Positions 21,864 through 32,283 of a stretch of 64,000 bases of DNA are shown here, piece by piece. The translations under genes and the position numbers were made by a program. The stretch spans positions 35,158-99,157 of the forward strand of contig JADHSL010000005.1 in NCBI GenBank assembly GCA_016776925.1. Reading direction: 5' to 3'. Every line of letters starts with the position of its first letter. Positions within the stretch are counted from its first letter, which is position 1. Source of the stretch: Pirellulales bacterium. GTDB lineage: Bacteria > Planctomycetota > Planctomycetia > Pirellulales > UBA1268. Below the pieces are notes generated by a model. It was given only the letters and a program-made list of their open reading frames with translations, made no database searches and was not told where the DNA came from.

Positions 21864-21892
21864 TTGATCGAGTGAATATTCTGCGCATCGCA

Positions 21893-23215
21893 CTACGCTT
21901 TGTCAGTTCCAAATGCACTCCAAACAGGAATTGGTGGCGTATATCCGGCTCTTTCACTGACGGCAGATCCTGCACCAAATGTATTCCAGGTACCATCTGT
22001 TGGAATGGGTGGTGTAAATCCTGCTTGTTCGCTTATCTGGTGACTCACGTTGGAAGCGGCACCTACTTCATCAGGAACAGGATTTATCACAGCATCGATA
22101 CTAAAGGCTCGCTCCCGTGGTTTTAAGCGACTCAACATTTCAGCTTTTGTAAGGTCGTAGACACCTTCACTTGGTTTTCTGAATTCAAGTTTGCCATCAC
22201 CCATAACCACATCAGGAACACCTCCCCATCCATTTTCTTCATTCGGTTGGCCATCGTCTCCACCTGTACCACTTGGTTCTTCAGGAAAAGCAAAAGTCAT
22301 GTGCACCACGTTTCCATTTTCATCCAGTTCTTCCGAGACTAGTACAGGCTGAGAGGACTCTGTTGATTCTGGTGCAGGATCGGATGAAGAACTTTCCCTT
22401 GAGTTAGATGACGTCTCTGTTGACGCCGGTGTTGAATCATCTTCGGATGACGCCGGTGTTGAATCATCTGTTGAATCTGATTGATCTTGATCATCAACAA
22501 AATCACAACCAAGTAATATGCCGGCACCAGCACCAGTTAAACCCGCACCAGCTACTCGAGCGTATGGGTGTGGGATTTTTTGCAGTGTCTGACCAACAAC
22601 CACGAGACCGGCTCCAAATCCACAACCGACTGACGCCTGGCTCTGCAACCTTCTTGCGGCGGTAGATGCACCTGGGATCATTGAGCCGGCAGCGGACCAA
22701 TCCCTCTGGGAGTCTCCCTGATACGTGCGTTCACCTGGACGGAAGAGACCATTACTGCCGCGACTATCCAACAAATCTCTAATTTTATCCCTATTGCCTC
22801 CAAGAATATCATTTGGGTTAAGCTCACCAGACTGATCAATGCCTGGAAATCCTGCTCGTGCACCGGGTCGACCAAGAAGGTTTTGCACACCTTTTACGAG
22901 TTCTGAAAAATCTGGGCGTATTCCCCTATCTCCAAGATGATCCATCATCTCATCAAGTGGTATTTTTCCGATGTTCACTCCAGGCTTCGCTGACTGCTCC
23001 TTTCCGCCGAGTCCACTGGCTCCTGAGTCACCGAACACTTTGGAGGCTACCTCCGTAAAAGATTGAACCGACATATCACTGGTGTGCTCGCTCTGACACT
23101 CAGTATGACCATCGGCAACCGCTGCCATGAGCTGGCGCGGTTCAAGTTGTTCGTTGTGAAGTGTGGTTGTTTGAGTTGATAGACGGCGTCTGTATTGTCT
23201 GGTAGCGGAAGTCAT
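21893..23215 (-). CDS. LEPR-XLL-type surface/hypothetical protein with Ser/Asp/Glu-rich linker and C-terminal short repeat
   Basis: LEPRQLMAAVADG near N-term; STPASSEDDSTPASTETSS linker; C-term ISEQAGFTPPIPTDGTWNTFGAGSAVSERAGYTPPIPVWSAFG. Confidence 0.7.
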   Translation of the reverse strand: MTSATRQYRRRLSTQTTTLHNEQLEPRQLMAAVADGHTECQSEHTSDMSVQSFTEVASKVFGDSGASGLGGKEQSAKPGVNIGKIPLDEMMDHLGDRGIRPDFSELVKGVQNLLGRPGARAGFPGIDQSGELNPNDILGGNRDKIRDLLDSRGSNGLFRPGERTYQGDSQRDWSAAGSMIPGASTAARRLQSQASVGCGFGAGLVVVGQTLQKIPHPYARVAGAGLTGAGAGILLGCDFVDDQDQSDSTDDSTPASSEDDSTPASTETSSNSRESSSSDPAPESTESSQPVLVSEELDENGNVVHMTFAFPEEPSGTGGDDGQPNEENGWGGVPDVVMGDGKLEFRKPSEGVYDLTKAEMLSRLKPRERAFSIDAVINPVPDEVGAASNVSHQISEQAGFTPPIPTDGTWNTFGAGSAVSERAGYTPPIPVWSAFGTDKA

Positions 23216-23352
23216 GAGAGCACCTTGTGGGTAGAAGTCTTGGGCAATACTCCTTCCCCAACGCAGACGGCATGCCAAAGAATGAATTTAGAAAAAACAC
23301 CATTATTTGCAGATGTTTTCTTACTCTTGCGCAGACTGCGTGAAAATCGCGC

Positions 23353-23390
23353 GTAGCAAAATGCAACAAGTCTTAGTTGCATTTTGCTAC
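23353..23390. other. Perfect 15-bp inverted repeat (stem-loop) downstream of DUF1501 gene
   Basis: GTAGCAAAATGCAAC-AAGTCTTA-GTTGCATTTTGCTAC read directly. Confidence 0.8.
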
Positions 23391-23406
23391 ATGTAACTGT
23401 TCGTGC

Positions 23407-24852
23407 TCAGGTAAAGAGAGCCTGAATCGGTGTCGCTGGTTCAACACCTGTCAGTTTTGTATCAAGCCCCTGATACTCAACTGAGAAACGGTTGTGGTCG
23501 ATTCCCAAGGAATGGAGCATCGTCGCGTGGAGATCACGCACATGCACAACGTTTTCAACAGCGTTATAGCCAAAGTCATCAGTGGCTCCATACGTCACCC
23601 CACCACGGATACCACCTCCTGCCAGTACGGTACTAAAACCTTTGATGTGATGGTCTCGTCCAATACTTGTATCCTTCCCTTGGCCCATTGGTGTGCGGCC
23701 AAATTCACCACCAATGACAACCAGCGTTTCATCCAACAGGCCTCGACGATCAAGGTCAGTGAGTAACGCAGCAGCTGCTCGATCGGTTGGCGGACAGATC
23801 TCATTCATAAAGCGATCAATACCACCATGGTGGTCCCAATCACTGTGGTAGAGGTGCACAAACCGCACGCCTCGCTCGATGAGTCTGCGGGCCATCAGGC
23901 AATTGGTTCCTACTGTCGCCTGACCAGGTTCTGCACCATACAACTCCAGTGTTTCCGCGGTTTCTCCTGAAAGATCTGCGAGCTGTGGCACACTTGTCTG
24001 CATTCGAAACGCAAGCTCATATTGTCGAATTCGAGTCGCAACATCTGGATCATTTATTTTCTGTAAGCGATGTTCTTCAAGAGCAGATACTGTTTGGATC
24101 ACATCTCGTTGTTGTTGTACTGAAACACCAGGAGGATTTCCTACGTAGTGAACAGGTGAACCACTCGTTGAAAATTCCACACCCTGAAACTGCCCTGGAA
24201 GAAATCCTGAATGCCACTGACGAGCAGCGATCGGCTGAGGGTTCCGTCCCATTTTACTCGTCATCACAACAAAACCGGGAAGGTCATCTGCTTCACTCCC
24301 CAGCCCGTATGTCACCCACGCACCCATACTTGGTCGGCCAGAAAGAGCCGTGCCACAATTCATAAAGGTGTGGGCTGGATCATGGTTGATCTGCTCGGTG
24401 ACCATGCTCCGAATAATCGTAAACCGATCGGCAAGACTCCCCAACTGGGCAAAGTGCTCGCTGATCTCTGCACCGCACTCACCAAACCGTCGAAAGGGTT
24501 TTCGTGGACCGAGGCACAAGAGTTTCTTGCCTTGCAATTGCGCAATCGGCTGTCCTGCCGTAATACTTTCTGGCATTGGTTGACCATCTTGTTCAGATAG
24601 GACTGGTTTGTGGTCAAACGTTTCAAGATGACTTGGGCCTCCAGCCAGGCAAAGGAAAATAACCGCTTTCGCACGAGGTGGATGATGCAGTGTTTGAATT
24701 GCCCCAAGGCTTGCCTGCTGGTGCAACCCACTTGGTGCCGCGAGGGCATCACGTGCAAGAAGGCCTGACAATGCTGCTGCACCTAGATTGAGTCCGCTTC
24801 GGGCAAGAAAGGTACGACGGTGAATATGTGATTCAAACTGCATGAAATGCAT
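23407..24852 (-). CDS. DUF1501 family protein
   Basis: RRTFLARSGLNLGAAALSGLLARDAL; KAVIFLCLAGGPSHLETFDHKP; VVIGGEFGRTPMGQGKDTSIGRDHH. Confidence 0.93.
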   Translation of the reverse strand: MHFMQFESHIHRRTFLARSGLNLGAAALSGLLARDALAAPSGLHQQASLGAIQTLHHPPRAKAVIFLCLAGGPSHLETFDHKPVLSEQDGQPMPESITAGQPIAQLQGKKLLCLGPRKPFRRFGECGAEISEHFAQLGSLADRFTIIRSMVTEQINHDPAHTFMNCGTALSGRPSMGAWVTYGLGSEADDLPGFVVMTSKMGRNPQPIAARQWHSGFLPGQFQGVEFSTSGSPVHYVGNPPGVSVQQQRDVIQTVSALEEHRLQKINDPDVATRIRQYELAFRMQTSVPQLADLSGETAETLELYGAEPGQATVGTNCLMARRLIERGVRFVHLYHSDWDHHGGIDRFMNEICPPTDRAAAALLTDLDRRGLLDETLVVIGGEFGRTPMGQGKDTSIGRDHHIKGFSTVLAGGGIRGGVTYGATDDFGYNAVENVVHVRDLHATMLHSLGIDHNRFSVEYQGLDTKLTGVEPATPIQALFT

Positions 24853-24921
24853 CCTGTTTTCAAAACTCGTTACTTGTTGGGGAACTCACTGCATCCGTTT
24901 TCAGTTGTCTTCTCTATTTAG

Positions 24922-27540
24922 TTAGTACCGACCAATTGTTTCGCGAAGGTTGAGCACTGCTCGTGCAGTTGCTGTCCATGCTGCATGTTCAATGGCGTCA
25001 AGCGTGTCATCCCTCGATGAAATTCCCACAGCAAGAAGTTCTCCTGCCGATTCCGGGCTTTCCTGATATTCCTGTCTGCTGTTCTGCAAAAGATTTTTCA
25101 GCTGCTTTCTCTCGAAAGTATCCGGTTTTCGCGAAACGGCATACCGCCACAATGTGGTCAGTCGGTCGTCGTCACTTTCGCTCTCATTCAAAACTCGTTC
25201 TGCAAGATTCCTCGCTGCCTCAATGAATGTTGGGTCATTCAGGAGGACAAGTGCTGCCTTTGGTGTGTTGGATCGCGGGCGTTGAGCCGTACATTCTTCT
25301 CGTGTCGGCGCATCGAATGCCATCAGTTGCGGATGGAGAAACATCCGCTGCCAATGGACATACAGACCTCGCCGCCATTGCCGGTCATCAGTGTCTTGGT
25401 TGTATGTCCGTTGGGGAAAATTAAGATGGCGGTAATACCCTGATGGCTGATACGGATGCACACTCGGTCCGCCAAGCCTTTCAACAAGTAAGCCACTCGC
25501 AAGCAACACGGCATCTCGTACACCTTCAGCGTGATATCGCCAGCGACCCTGCCGTGCGAGGAATCTGTTTTCAGGATCATACTTAAGCATATCTTCAGTG
25601 GCATCTGATGACATCCGATAGGCTCGACTGGTCACAATGCGCCGAATGAGATGTCGCACATCCCAGTCACTCTCAAAGAACTCCAGGGCGAGTCTGTCTA
25701 GAAGCTTTGGGTAGTCGGGTGGTTCACCCTGCCCGCCAAAATCATTTACCGAACGACACAAGCCAGCACCGAAGAAGATTGACCAGATTCTGTTGGCGAT
25801 CACTCGAGCTGTGAATTCTCCAATTCCACCGTCATCGGCTGGTGCCACCAGCCAACGCGCGAGATCCGCTCGTGTTGCACGACCATCAGTTTCAAGCGAA
25901 CCAAGAAAGGCTGGTATAGCAGGCTCTACAACCTCGCCAGACTCATCCATCCAGTTTCCACGGTGCTGTACTCGAACAATACGTGGTGTCTCAAGTTGTT
26001 TTGTGATCATGAGCTTCCGCTCAAGATTTTTACGTTTCAATTCAAGTGCTTTGAGATGCTTTCGGGCCTGAAGGATTTCTGGTGGTTCGACAACACCAGA
26101 CAGTTTTGTCTTTTCTGAAGACTGCGACTGGTTTTCCTTTTTTTCTTTATCGCTCCCTTCTTGAGCGGTTGCTTCTACCACTGGGAGTGGAAGGGGTGGG
26201 AGGCTTGCACGTGCCTGTTGAATTGTTGCATCAAGTGCAGAGGCTCGCTCGCGATCAAAGGGACCAACCACAGCCTGCTCAGGATCACGAGCGGTAGGAA
26301 GTGTGTTTGTTCCACCGCCACGGCCCGCGACACCCATGTGCTTCTCGTCATCGATATCAGCAAAGAACGCACCAAGTGCATAGAAATCTCGACTGGTGTA
26401 CGGATCGTATTTATGGTCATGGCACTGTGCACAACCAACCGTTGCTCCTAGCCAGACTCCAGACAGGTTGCGAATCCTATCGGCCTGATAGATCGTTCGA
26501 TATTCCTTGACCTGCAGCCCCCCTTCATGAGATGTCTGCAACAGTCGGTTATAGGCACCAGCAAGAAGGCGGTCCTCAAAATGCTCGTCAGAGTTTTTCA
26601 CAGAAAAATCACCGGCGATTTGCATTTCAGTAAATCGATCAAAATCTAGATTCTTTTGAAATGCTGCAATCACCCAATCGCGATAGGGCGATGCACTATG
26701 CGTTTGATCGCCGTGATACCCAACGGTATCAGCGTACCGAACCAGATCGAGCCACCAACTTGCAAGTCGTTCGGCATGCCGAGGAGAGGCTAGCAGCCGA
26801 TCGACAAGTTGTTCATATCGATCAGCTGATTTATTCGAAAGGTAGTCATCAATATCTGATGGCGTTGGAGGAAGACCTGTGAGATCGAATGTGACTCGAC
26901 GTACCAGCGTAATTGGATCAGCATCAGTTGCTGGTGAAATACCTTTCTCGTTCAACCGCTGGAAAATAAAGTGATCGATCCAATTCAAACACCATTGATC
27001 GTCAATGGTGTTTGGAACCTTGTGCTTCTCTGGAGAAACATACGCCCAGTGCGGCTGGTATTCCGCACCACCAGCTACCCAGGCACTGAGGATCTCTTTT
27101 TGATCCTGTGTCAGTACGTGATTGCTCTCTGGTGGAGGCATGATGACATCTGGGTCTGAATCCAAAATGCGTGCGACCAGTTCACTCTCTTCTGGTTTGC
27201 CAGGAACAATGGCACGCCTGCCACTTTCGAGTTCTTGAAGTGCGTTCGTACGGATATCCAGTCGCAAACCAGCCTGTCGATCATGGCTGTCCGGGCCATG
27301 ACATGCAAAGCAGTGACGGCTGAGAATCGGCCGAACATCATGATTAAATGACAGTGTTTCAGGCTGCACTGCAAGGCAGGTCCCGTGAGAAACACAACCA
27401 AGGAAAAGCAGAAGTCCTAGGAAGCAAACCCTTACTGTGTTTGCTTTCCCTCGTTTTTGATGCAGAAATCCAAAATCGCCTGCACTGTAAGCAGGGATGA
27501 AAGAGCATCGTGCAATGAGCCATGTGGGCGAGGGTTCCAT
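24922..27540 (-). CDS. PSD1 (planctomycete cytochrome c + DUF1549 + DUF1553) protein
   Basis: RPILSRHCFACHGPDSHDRQAGLRLD; AERLASWWLDLVRYADTVGYHGD; FVVERLGGPSVHPYQP-type C-term. ATG at 27540 lies in the conserved leader. Confidence 0.92.
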   Translation of the reverse strand: MEPSPTWLIARCSFIPAYSAGDFGFLHQKRGKANTVRVCFLGLLLFLGCVSHGTCLAVQPETLSFNHDVRPILSRHCFACHGPDSHDRQAGLRLDIRTNALQELESGRRAIVPGKPEESELVARILDSDPDVIMPPPESNHVLTQDQKEILSAWVAGGAEYQPHWAYVSPEKHKVPNTIDDQWCLNWIDHFIFQRLNEKGISPATDADPITLVRRVTFDLTGLPPTPSDIDDYLSNKSADRYEQLVDRLLASPRHAERLASWWLDLVRYADTVGYHGDQTHSASPYRDWVIAAFQKNLDFDRFTEMQIAGDFSVKNSDEHFEDRLLAGAYNRLLQTSHEGGLQVKEYRTIYQADRIRNLSGVWLGATVGCAQCHDHKYDPYTSRDFYALGAFFADIDDEKHMGVAGRGGGTNTLPTARDPEQAVVGPFDRERASALDATIQQARASLPPLPLPVVEATAQEGSDKEKKENQSQSSEKTKLSGVVEPPEILQARKHLKALELKRKNLERKLMITKQLETPRIVRVQHRGNWMDESGEVVEPAIPAFLGSLETDGRATRADLARWLVAPADDGGIGEFTARVIANRIWSIFFGAGLCRSVNDFGGQGEPPDYPKLLDRLALEFFESDWDVRHLIRRIVTSRAYRMSSDATEDMLKYDPENRFLARQGRWRYHAEGVRDAVLLASGLLVERLGGPSVHPYQPSGYYRHLNFPQRTYNQDTDDRQWRRGLYVHWQRMFLHPQLMAFDAPTREECTAQRPRSNTPKAALVLLNDPTFIEAARNLAERVLNESESDDDRLTTLWRYAVSRKPDTFERKQLKNLLQNSRQEYQESPESAGELLAVGISSRDDTLDAIEHAAWTATARAVLNLRETIGRY

Positions 27541-27642
27541 TGATGTAACTTCAAAGAGTTCTTTGGGAACACCCACGTCGCCGCTTGCCAGGGAAAGCCT
27601 TCAAGCGCGGATCCGAGAGGGGATCGATCAGCGGGGTCTATC
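27525..27642 (-). promoter_or_regulatory. Conserved leader element, copy A, overlapping PSD1 start codon
   Basis: Ungapped match of 118 nt to plus-strand 50371-50488 (about 14 differences by hand count). Confidence 0.75.
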
Positions 27643-27989
27643 AACTCTATCTTACTTAGTGACACTTTTTGAAAAAAGGCAAGGAATTCTCAGCACACGT
27701 CAGCCAGGAACAAACCAAGAAATTTTTCTCAACTGGGCCAATTAGGGCTCTTAACAAAGTCAATCTGGCCTATTTTGCCCTAGGTCCCTTCAGTCTCTTC
27801 AGCATCTGGTTCCGTCGCTTGAAAACTGCTAAAAACATAGGCTGGATGCACATACATGTCGCTAGAGAGTAGCTCGTTGACGCTCCTGACGTCTGACCGT
27901 AGATTTTCTGTCGTTTGATTGAAAACATGCGTTCTGAGTTGGGGCTTTCAGCTCACTCGATCCCTCACCATGAAAGGTTCCATACCCTG

Positions 27990-30770
27990 ATGGCCAAGAA
28001 GCTTGCCAAGAAAAAAACTGCTAAGAAAAAAATCGTCCGCAAAGCTGTGAAAGCGAAGAAAGCTGGTCGGATGATTTACTACTTTGGCCAAACAAAGTGT
28101 GACGGTGATGGAACCATGCGGGATCTGCTTGGTGGCAAAGGTGCGAACCTGGCTCAGATGGTGAAAATCGGTCTGCCAGTGCCTTCAGGGTTCACTATCA
28201 CAACGCAGACGTGTATCGACTACTACGCAAATCGCCAGAAGTTTCCTGCCGGTCTTGAGGATCAGATTCTTCGAAACCTCAAAACAATTGAAAAAGAAAC
28301 AAAGAAGAAGTTTGGCGACCCAAATAATGCATTGCTTTTAAGTGTTCGTTCCGGTGCTCGTGACAGCATGCCTGGCATGATGGACACAATTCTGAACCTT
28401 GGCCTGAATGACGAAACCGTTGTTGGGCTCGCCAAAGCAACTGGCAATCCCCGTTTTGCCTATGACTCATATCGCCGATTTATTCAGATGTACGGCGATG
28501 TTGTTATGGGTGTCCAGAAGCGGCACGAGAATGAAGACGAGCCTTTTGATGAAGTTATGGATGGACTGAAGCATCAACTCGGCATCGAAAACGATACAGA
28601 GCTTACAGAGGAAGCACTCCGCGAACTCATCAAGCGATACTTCCGTCTCATCAAGGACCGTACCGGGAAAAATTTCCCTCAAGATCCATTCAAACAACTG
28701 ATCGGTGCGGTCGGATCCGTATTCGGAAGTTGGATGAACGAACGAGCCATTCTCTACCGTCGGAAGTACAAAATTCCAGATGAGTGGGGAACCGCGGTCA
28801 ATGTCCAGACCATGGTGTTTGGCAATATGGGTGATGACTGCGCAACGGGTGTTGCCTTTACCCGAGATCCCGCGACTGGTGAAAATATTTTCTATGGTGA
28901 ATACCTTATAAATGCCCAAGGTGAAGATGTTGTTGCTGGTGTCCGAACACCTCTTCCCATGACAGCCATGGCGAAAGATCCTGTCTTCAAAGACACCTAC
29001 AAACAGCTCGTTAAAGTTCGTGAACGGCTCGAGAAGAAATTTGGCGATGTGCAGGACTTTGAATTCACTATTGAAAAGAAAAAGCTGTACATGCTTCAAA
29101 CTCGTAACGGAAAGCGAACAGCGATTGCCTATGTGAAGATTGCACACGATATGGTGAAGCAAAAACTGATGAAGCCAACGCATGCCCTGAAGTCGGCTGA
29201 TCCAGATGCATTATCACAACTTCTTGCGCCAATCTTTGACCTCAAGGCTTACGCCGCCGCGAAGAAAGAAGGGCGTCTCCTGACTACCGGACTCCCTGCA
29301 GGCCCCGGTGCTGCGGCTGGCCAACTTGTCTTTACTGCAGCCAAGGCAGAAGAACTTGCCGAGGCTGGCGAACGTGTTGTCCTTGCCCGTGTTGAAACAA
29401 GCCCTGAAGACCTTCGTGGGATGATTGCCGCAGAAGGAATCCTGACAAGCCGAGGTGGTGTCTCAAGTCACGCCGCTTTGGTAGCACGTCAGATGGGTAA
29501 AGTGTGCGTCGCAGGTGCTGGTGAAATCTCCATCGATTACAGCAAAGGCACACTGACTTGTGCCGGGCACACGCTCAAAGAAGGTGATGCAGTTTCAATT
29601 AATGGCAGCAACGGTGAAGTCTTTGCTGGCAACATTGAAACCGCTGACAGTGAACTCAAGCAGGTACTGGTCAGCAAGACCATGAAGCCAAAGCAGTCAA
29701 AAGTCTTCCAGTACTACGACTTCATCATGAAACTGGCAGATAAGCACCGAAAACTTGGCTTGCGAACAAACGCAGACACACCAGAACAGGTGCGTCAGGC
29801 TATTGCCTTTGGTGCAGAAGGAATCGGTCTTACCCGAACCGAGCATATGTTCTTTGAGGGTGATCGTATTGACGCGATGCGTGAAATGATTCTTGCCGAG
29901 AGTGAAGATGTTCGCCGTGCCGCTCTGAAAAAGCTTCTGCCGTATCAGCGGGAAGACTTTGAGGGGATCTTCAAGGCGCTTGAAGGACGTCCGGCAACTA
30001 TCCGGCTGCTTGATCCACCACTTCACGAGTTTGTTCCGCATGATGAAAAATCCCAGGCGGACCTGGCCAAGAAGCTGAAGATAAGTCCTGAAGTGGTTGC
30101 CAAGCGAGTTGCATCGCTTCATGAGTTCAACCCCATGCTTGGGCATCGTGGCTGTCGTCTTGGTATCAGTTACCCAGAAATCTCAGCGATGCAGGCCCGT
30201 GCAATTTTTGAGGCCGCTTCCAAAGTTCAAAAATCTGGCATTCAGGTACGGCCTGAGATCATGGTGCCGCTGGTTGGGTTTAAAAAAGAACTGGATAATC
30301 AGGTAGCTGTTATTCACGACGCTGCGGAACAGGTTCAGAAAGAAACTGGGCAGAAAATCAAGTATCTCGTTGGTACCATGATTGAAATCCCACGTGGGGC
30401 TCTTACGGCTGACGCAATAGCTGAGACCGCTGAGTTCTTCTCATTCGGTACGAATGACCTCACGCAAACGACTCTTGGTATGAGCCGAGATGACATGGGT
30501 TCATTTCTTAACAAGTACACCGAAGAAGGAATTTTCAAAGCAAACCCATTTGCATCAATTGATATCGCTGGTGTTGGCCAGTTGATGAAAATTGCTGTTC
30601 AAAAGGGTCGCGAAAGTCGTCCGAAGATCAAACTTGGCATCTGTGGCGAGCATGGTGGTGATCCACACTCAGTCCACTTCTGTCATGAGCTCGGTCTTGA
30701 TTATGTAAGCTGTTCACCTTATCGGGTACCAGTTGCCCGATTAGCTGCTGCTCAAGCCGCGGTTCAATAA
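27990..30770 (+). CDS. ppdK: Pyruvate, phosphate dikinase
   Basis: [75 protein letters not shown]. Confidence 0.96.
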   Translation: MAKKLAKKKTAKKKIVRKAVKAKKAGRMIYYFGQTKCDGDGTMRDLLGGKGANLAQMVKIGLPVPSGFTITTQTCIDYYANRQKFPAGLEDQILRNLKTIEKETKKKFGDPNNALLLSVRSGARDSMPGMMDTILNLGLNDETVVGLAKATGNPRFAYDSYRRFIQMYGDVVMGVQKRHENEDEPFDEVMDGLKHQLGIENDTELTEEALRELIKRYFRLIKDRTGKNFPQDPFKQLIGAVGSVFGSWMNERAILYRRKYKIPDEWGTAVNVQTMVFGNMGDDCATGVAFTRDPATGENIFYGEYLINAQGEDVVAGVRTPLPMTAMAKDPVFKDTYKQLVKVRERLEKKFGDVQDFEFTIEKKKLYMLQTRNGKRTAIAYVKIAHDMVKQKLMKPTHALKSADPDALSQLLAPIFDLKAYAAAKKEGRLLTTGLPAGPGAAAGQLVFTAAKAEELAEAGERVVLARVETSPEDLRGMIAAEGILTSRGGVSSHAALVARQMGKVCVAGAGEISIDYSKGTLTCAGHTLKEGDAVSINGSNGEVFAGNIETADSELKQVLVSKTMKPKQSKVFQYYDFIMKLADKHRKLGLRTNADTPEQVRQAIAFGAEGIGLTRTEHMFFEGDRIDAMREMILAESEDVRRAALKKLLPYQREDFEGIFKALEGRPATIRLLDPPLHEFVPHDEKSQADLAKKLKISPEVVAKRVASLHEFNPMLGHRGCRLGISYPEISAMQARAIFEAASKVQKSGIQVRPEIMVPLVGFKKELDNQVAVIHDAAEQVQKETGQKIKYLVGTMIEIPRGALTADAIAETAEFFSFGTNDLTQTTLGMSRDDMGSFLNKYTEEGIFKANPFASIDIAGVGQLMKIAVQKGRESRPKIKLGICGEHGGDPHSVHFCHELGLDYVSCSPYRVPVARLAAAQAAVQ

Positions 30771-30816
30771 CATCGATCGATTCGGTCAGTACCTCTCCAA
30801 CGAGTAACGTATTGGT

Positions 30817-32229
30817 ATGGAACTTTCCTACGAGGCCACCGCGCTTGCCTTTATTCTGGTAGGCGTGGTGACCCTCTGGGTTACAGAAGCGCTGCCTCTC
30901 CCGGTGTCTGCACTTCTAGCGGCGGCTGCCTGTGTCGTAGCAGGTGTTGCGCCTGCGAGTGAGGTGTTTCGGCCGTTTTCTCAGCCACTCGTCTTTCTTT
31001 TTATTGGATCCTTTATTTTAGCGGAGGCTATTCGCATTCACCGGCTTGATCGTCGGCTTGCATTTGCAGTGCTTGCGCTGCCAATGGTTGGTGAACGCCC
31101 ACTTCGAATAATGCTTGCAGTAGCCATCGTTTCTGGTGTCGTAAGTGGCTTTATTTCCAACACAGCAACGACGGCAATGATGGTAGCGATCGTTGCGGGT
31201 ATGCTCTCTGCTGTTGAAGAAGCCGGCCGAAAGGCCAATTGCTGCCCCAAGCCAGAATTTGCAACCGGCTTATTTCTCTGTGTTGCATTCGCTGCATCAA
31301 TCGGCGGCCTGGCGACACCGATCGGTACGCCTCCGAATGTTATAGGACTTGCTTTCATACGAGAACAGCTTGGTGTTCACATTAGTTTTTTTGAGTGGTG
31401 CCTTGTCGGAGCACCTGTCTCTATCTTTCTCATCATTATGTCGACACTCTTACTCGCTGTGAGTTTTCCATCTGGTGTGCGTCATATTGAAGGCATGAGT
31501 CAGTTGGTCGCCAATGAAAGGCGACAGCTCGGTTCATGGACAACTGCCCAGCGGTCTACGGCCTTAGCCTTTGGTGTGACGGTAGGTCTTTGGGTAACAC
31601 CTGGGTTTCTCACACTCACACTCGGCAGTGAGCATCCGTTGTGCCTATGGTTCCGCGACCACATTCCAGAAGGTGTTGCTGCAATTCTCGGAGCAATGCT
31701 TCTTTTTATTCTTCCCGGTGATGGTCAAACAAAGCAATCATCACGTGTTCTGCAGTGGCAACAGGCTGCAGGAATCGACTGGGGTATTATTCTTCTCTAT
31801 GGTGGTGGCATGGCTCTCGGGTCTCTGGCGTTTCAGACTGGGCTCGCGGAGGCCATTGGGAAAGGCCTCACTGCATGGCTTCCGAGTGACACAAGCGGAT
31901 GGGTTCTTATCGGAGCTGCCGCAGTTGTAGCTGTTTTCACCAGTGAGTTTACGAGCAACACCGCGAGTGCGAACATGGTTGTACCTGTTGCAATTGCTTT
32001 GGCATCTGCTTCCGGGGGTGACCCATTATCAACCGCAATCGCTGCCACACTTGCTGCGAGTCTTGGCTTTATGATGCCGGTCAGTACCCCATGCAATGCA
32101 ATTGTCTACGGCACTGGACGTGTCCCACTTCGATCGATGATGCGGGCTGGTATAGGACTCGATATCGTGGGTGCTGTCACTGTGACTCTTGTAGTGACGA
32201 TTCTTGTACCTCTGATATTTCAGTCATAG
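30817..32229 (+). CDS. SLC13/DASS-family anion transporter
   Basis: WVTEALPLPVSALLAAAACV; GFISNTATTAMMVAI; ATPIGTPPNVIGLAF; EFTSNTASANMVVPV; FMMPVSTPCNAIVYGTG. Confidence 0.9.
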   Translation: MELSYEATALAFILVGVVTLWVTEALPLPVSALLAAAACVVAGVAPASEVFRPFSQPLVFLFIGSFILAEAIRIHRLDRRLAFAVLALPMVGERPLRIMLAVAIVSGVVSGFISNTATTAMMVAIVAGMLSAVEEAGRKANCCPKPEFATGLFLCVAFAASIGGLATPIGTPPNVIGLAFIREQLGVHISFFEWCLVGAPVSIFLIIMSTLLLAVSFPSGVRHIEGMSQLVANERRQLGSWTTAQRSTALAFGVTVGLWVTPGFLTLTLGSEHPLCLWFRDHIPEGVAAILGAMLLFILPGDGQTKQSSRVLQWQQAAGIDWGIILLYGGGMALGSLAFQTGLAEAIGKGLTAWLPSDTSGWVLIGAAAVVAVFTSEFTSNTASANMVVPVAIALASASGGDPLSTAIAATLAASLGFMMPVSTPCNAIVYGTGRVPLRSMMRAGIGLDIVGAVTVTLVVTILVPLIFQS

Positions 32230-32283
32230 CAGGGCACAGGTTTTTTAAGACCTACCCTCCATACACACCGAAATCGATATCTC

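Noticed and set aside
27525-27642. Leader repeat as an IS or transposon end
   Set aside because: No transposase, no terminal inverted repeats or target duplications around either copy; both copies sit at the same place relative to a PSD1 start codon.
28467-29183. 238-aa minus-strand ORF
   Set aside because: Lies fully antisense inside ppdK, which has strong motifs in the other strand; no recognisable domain.
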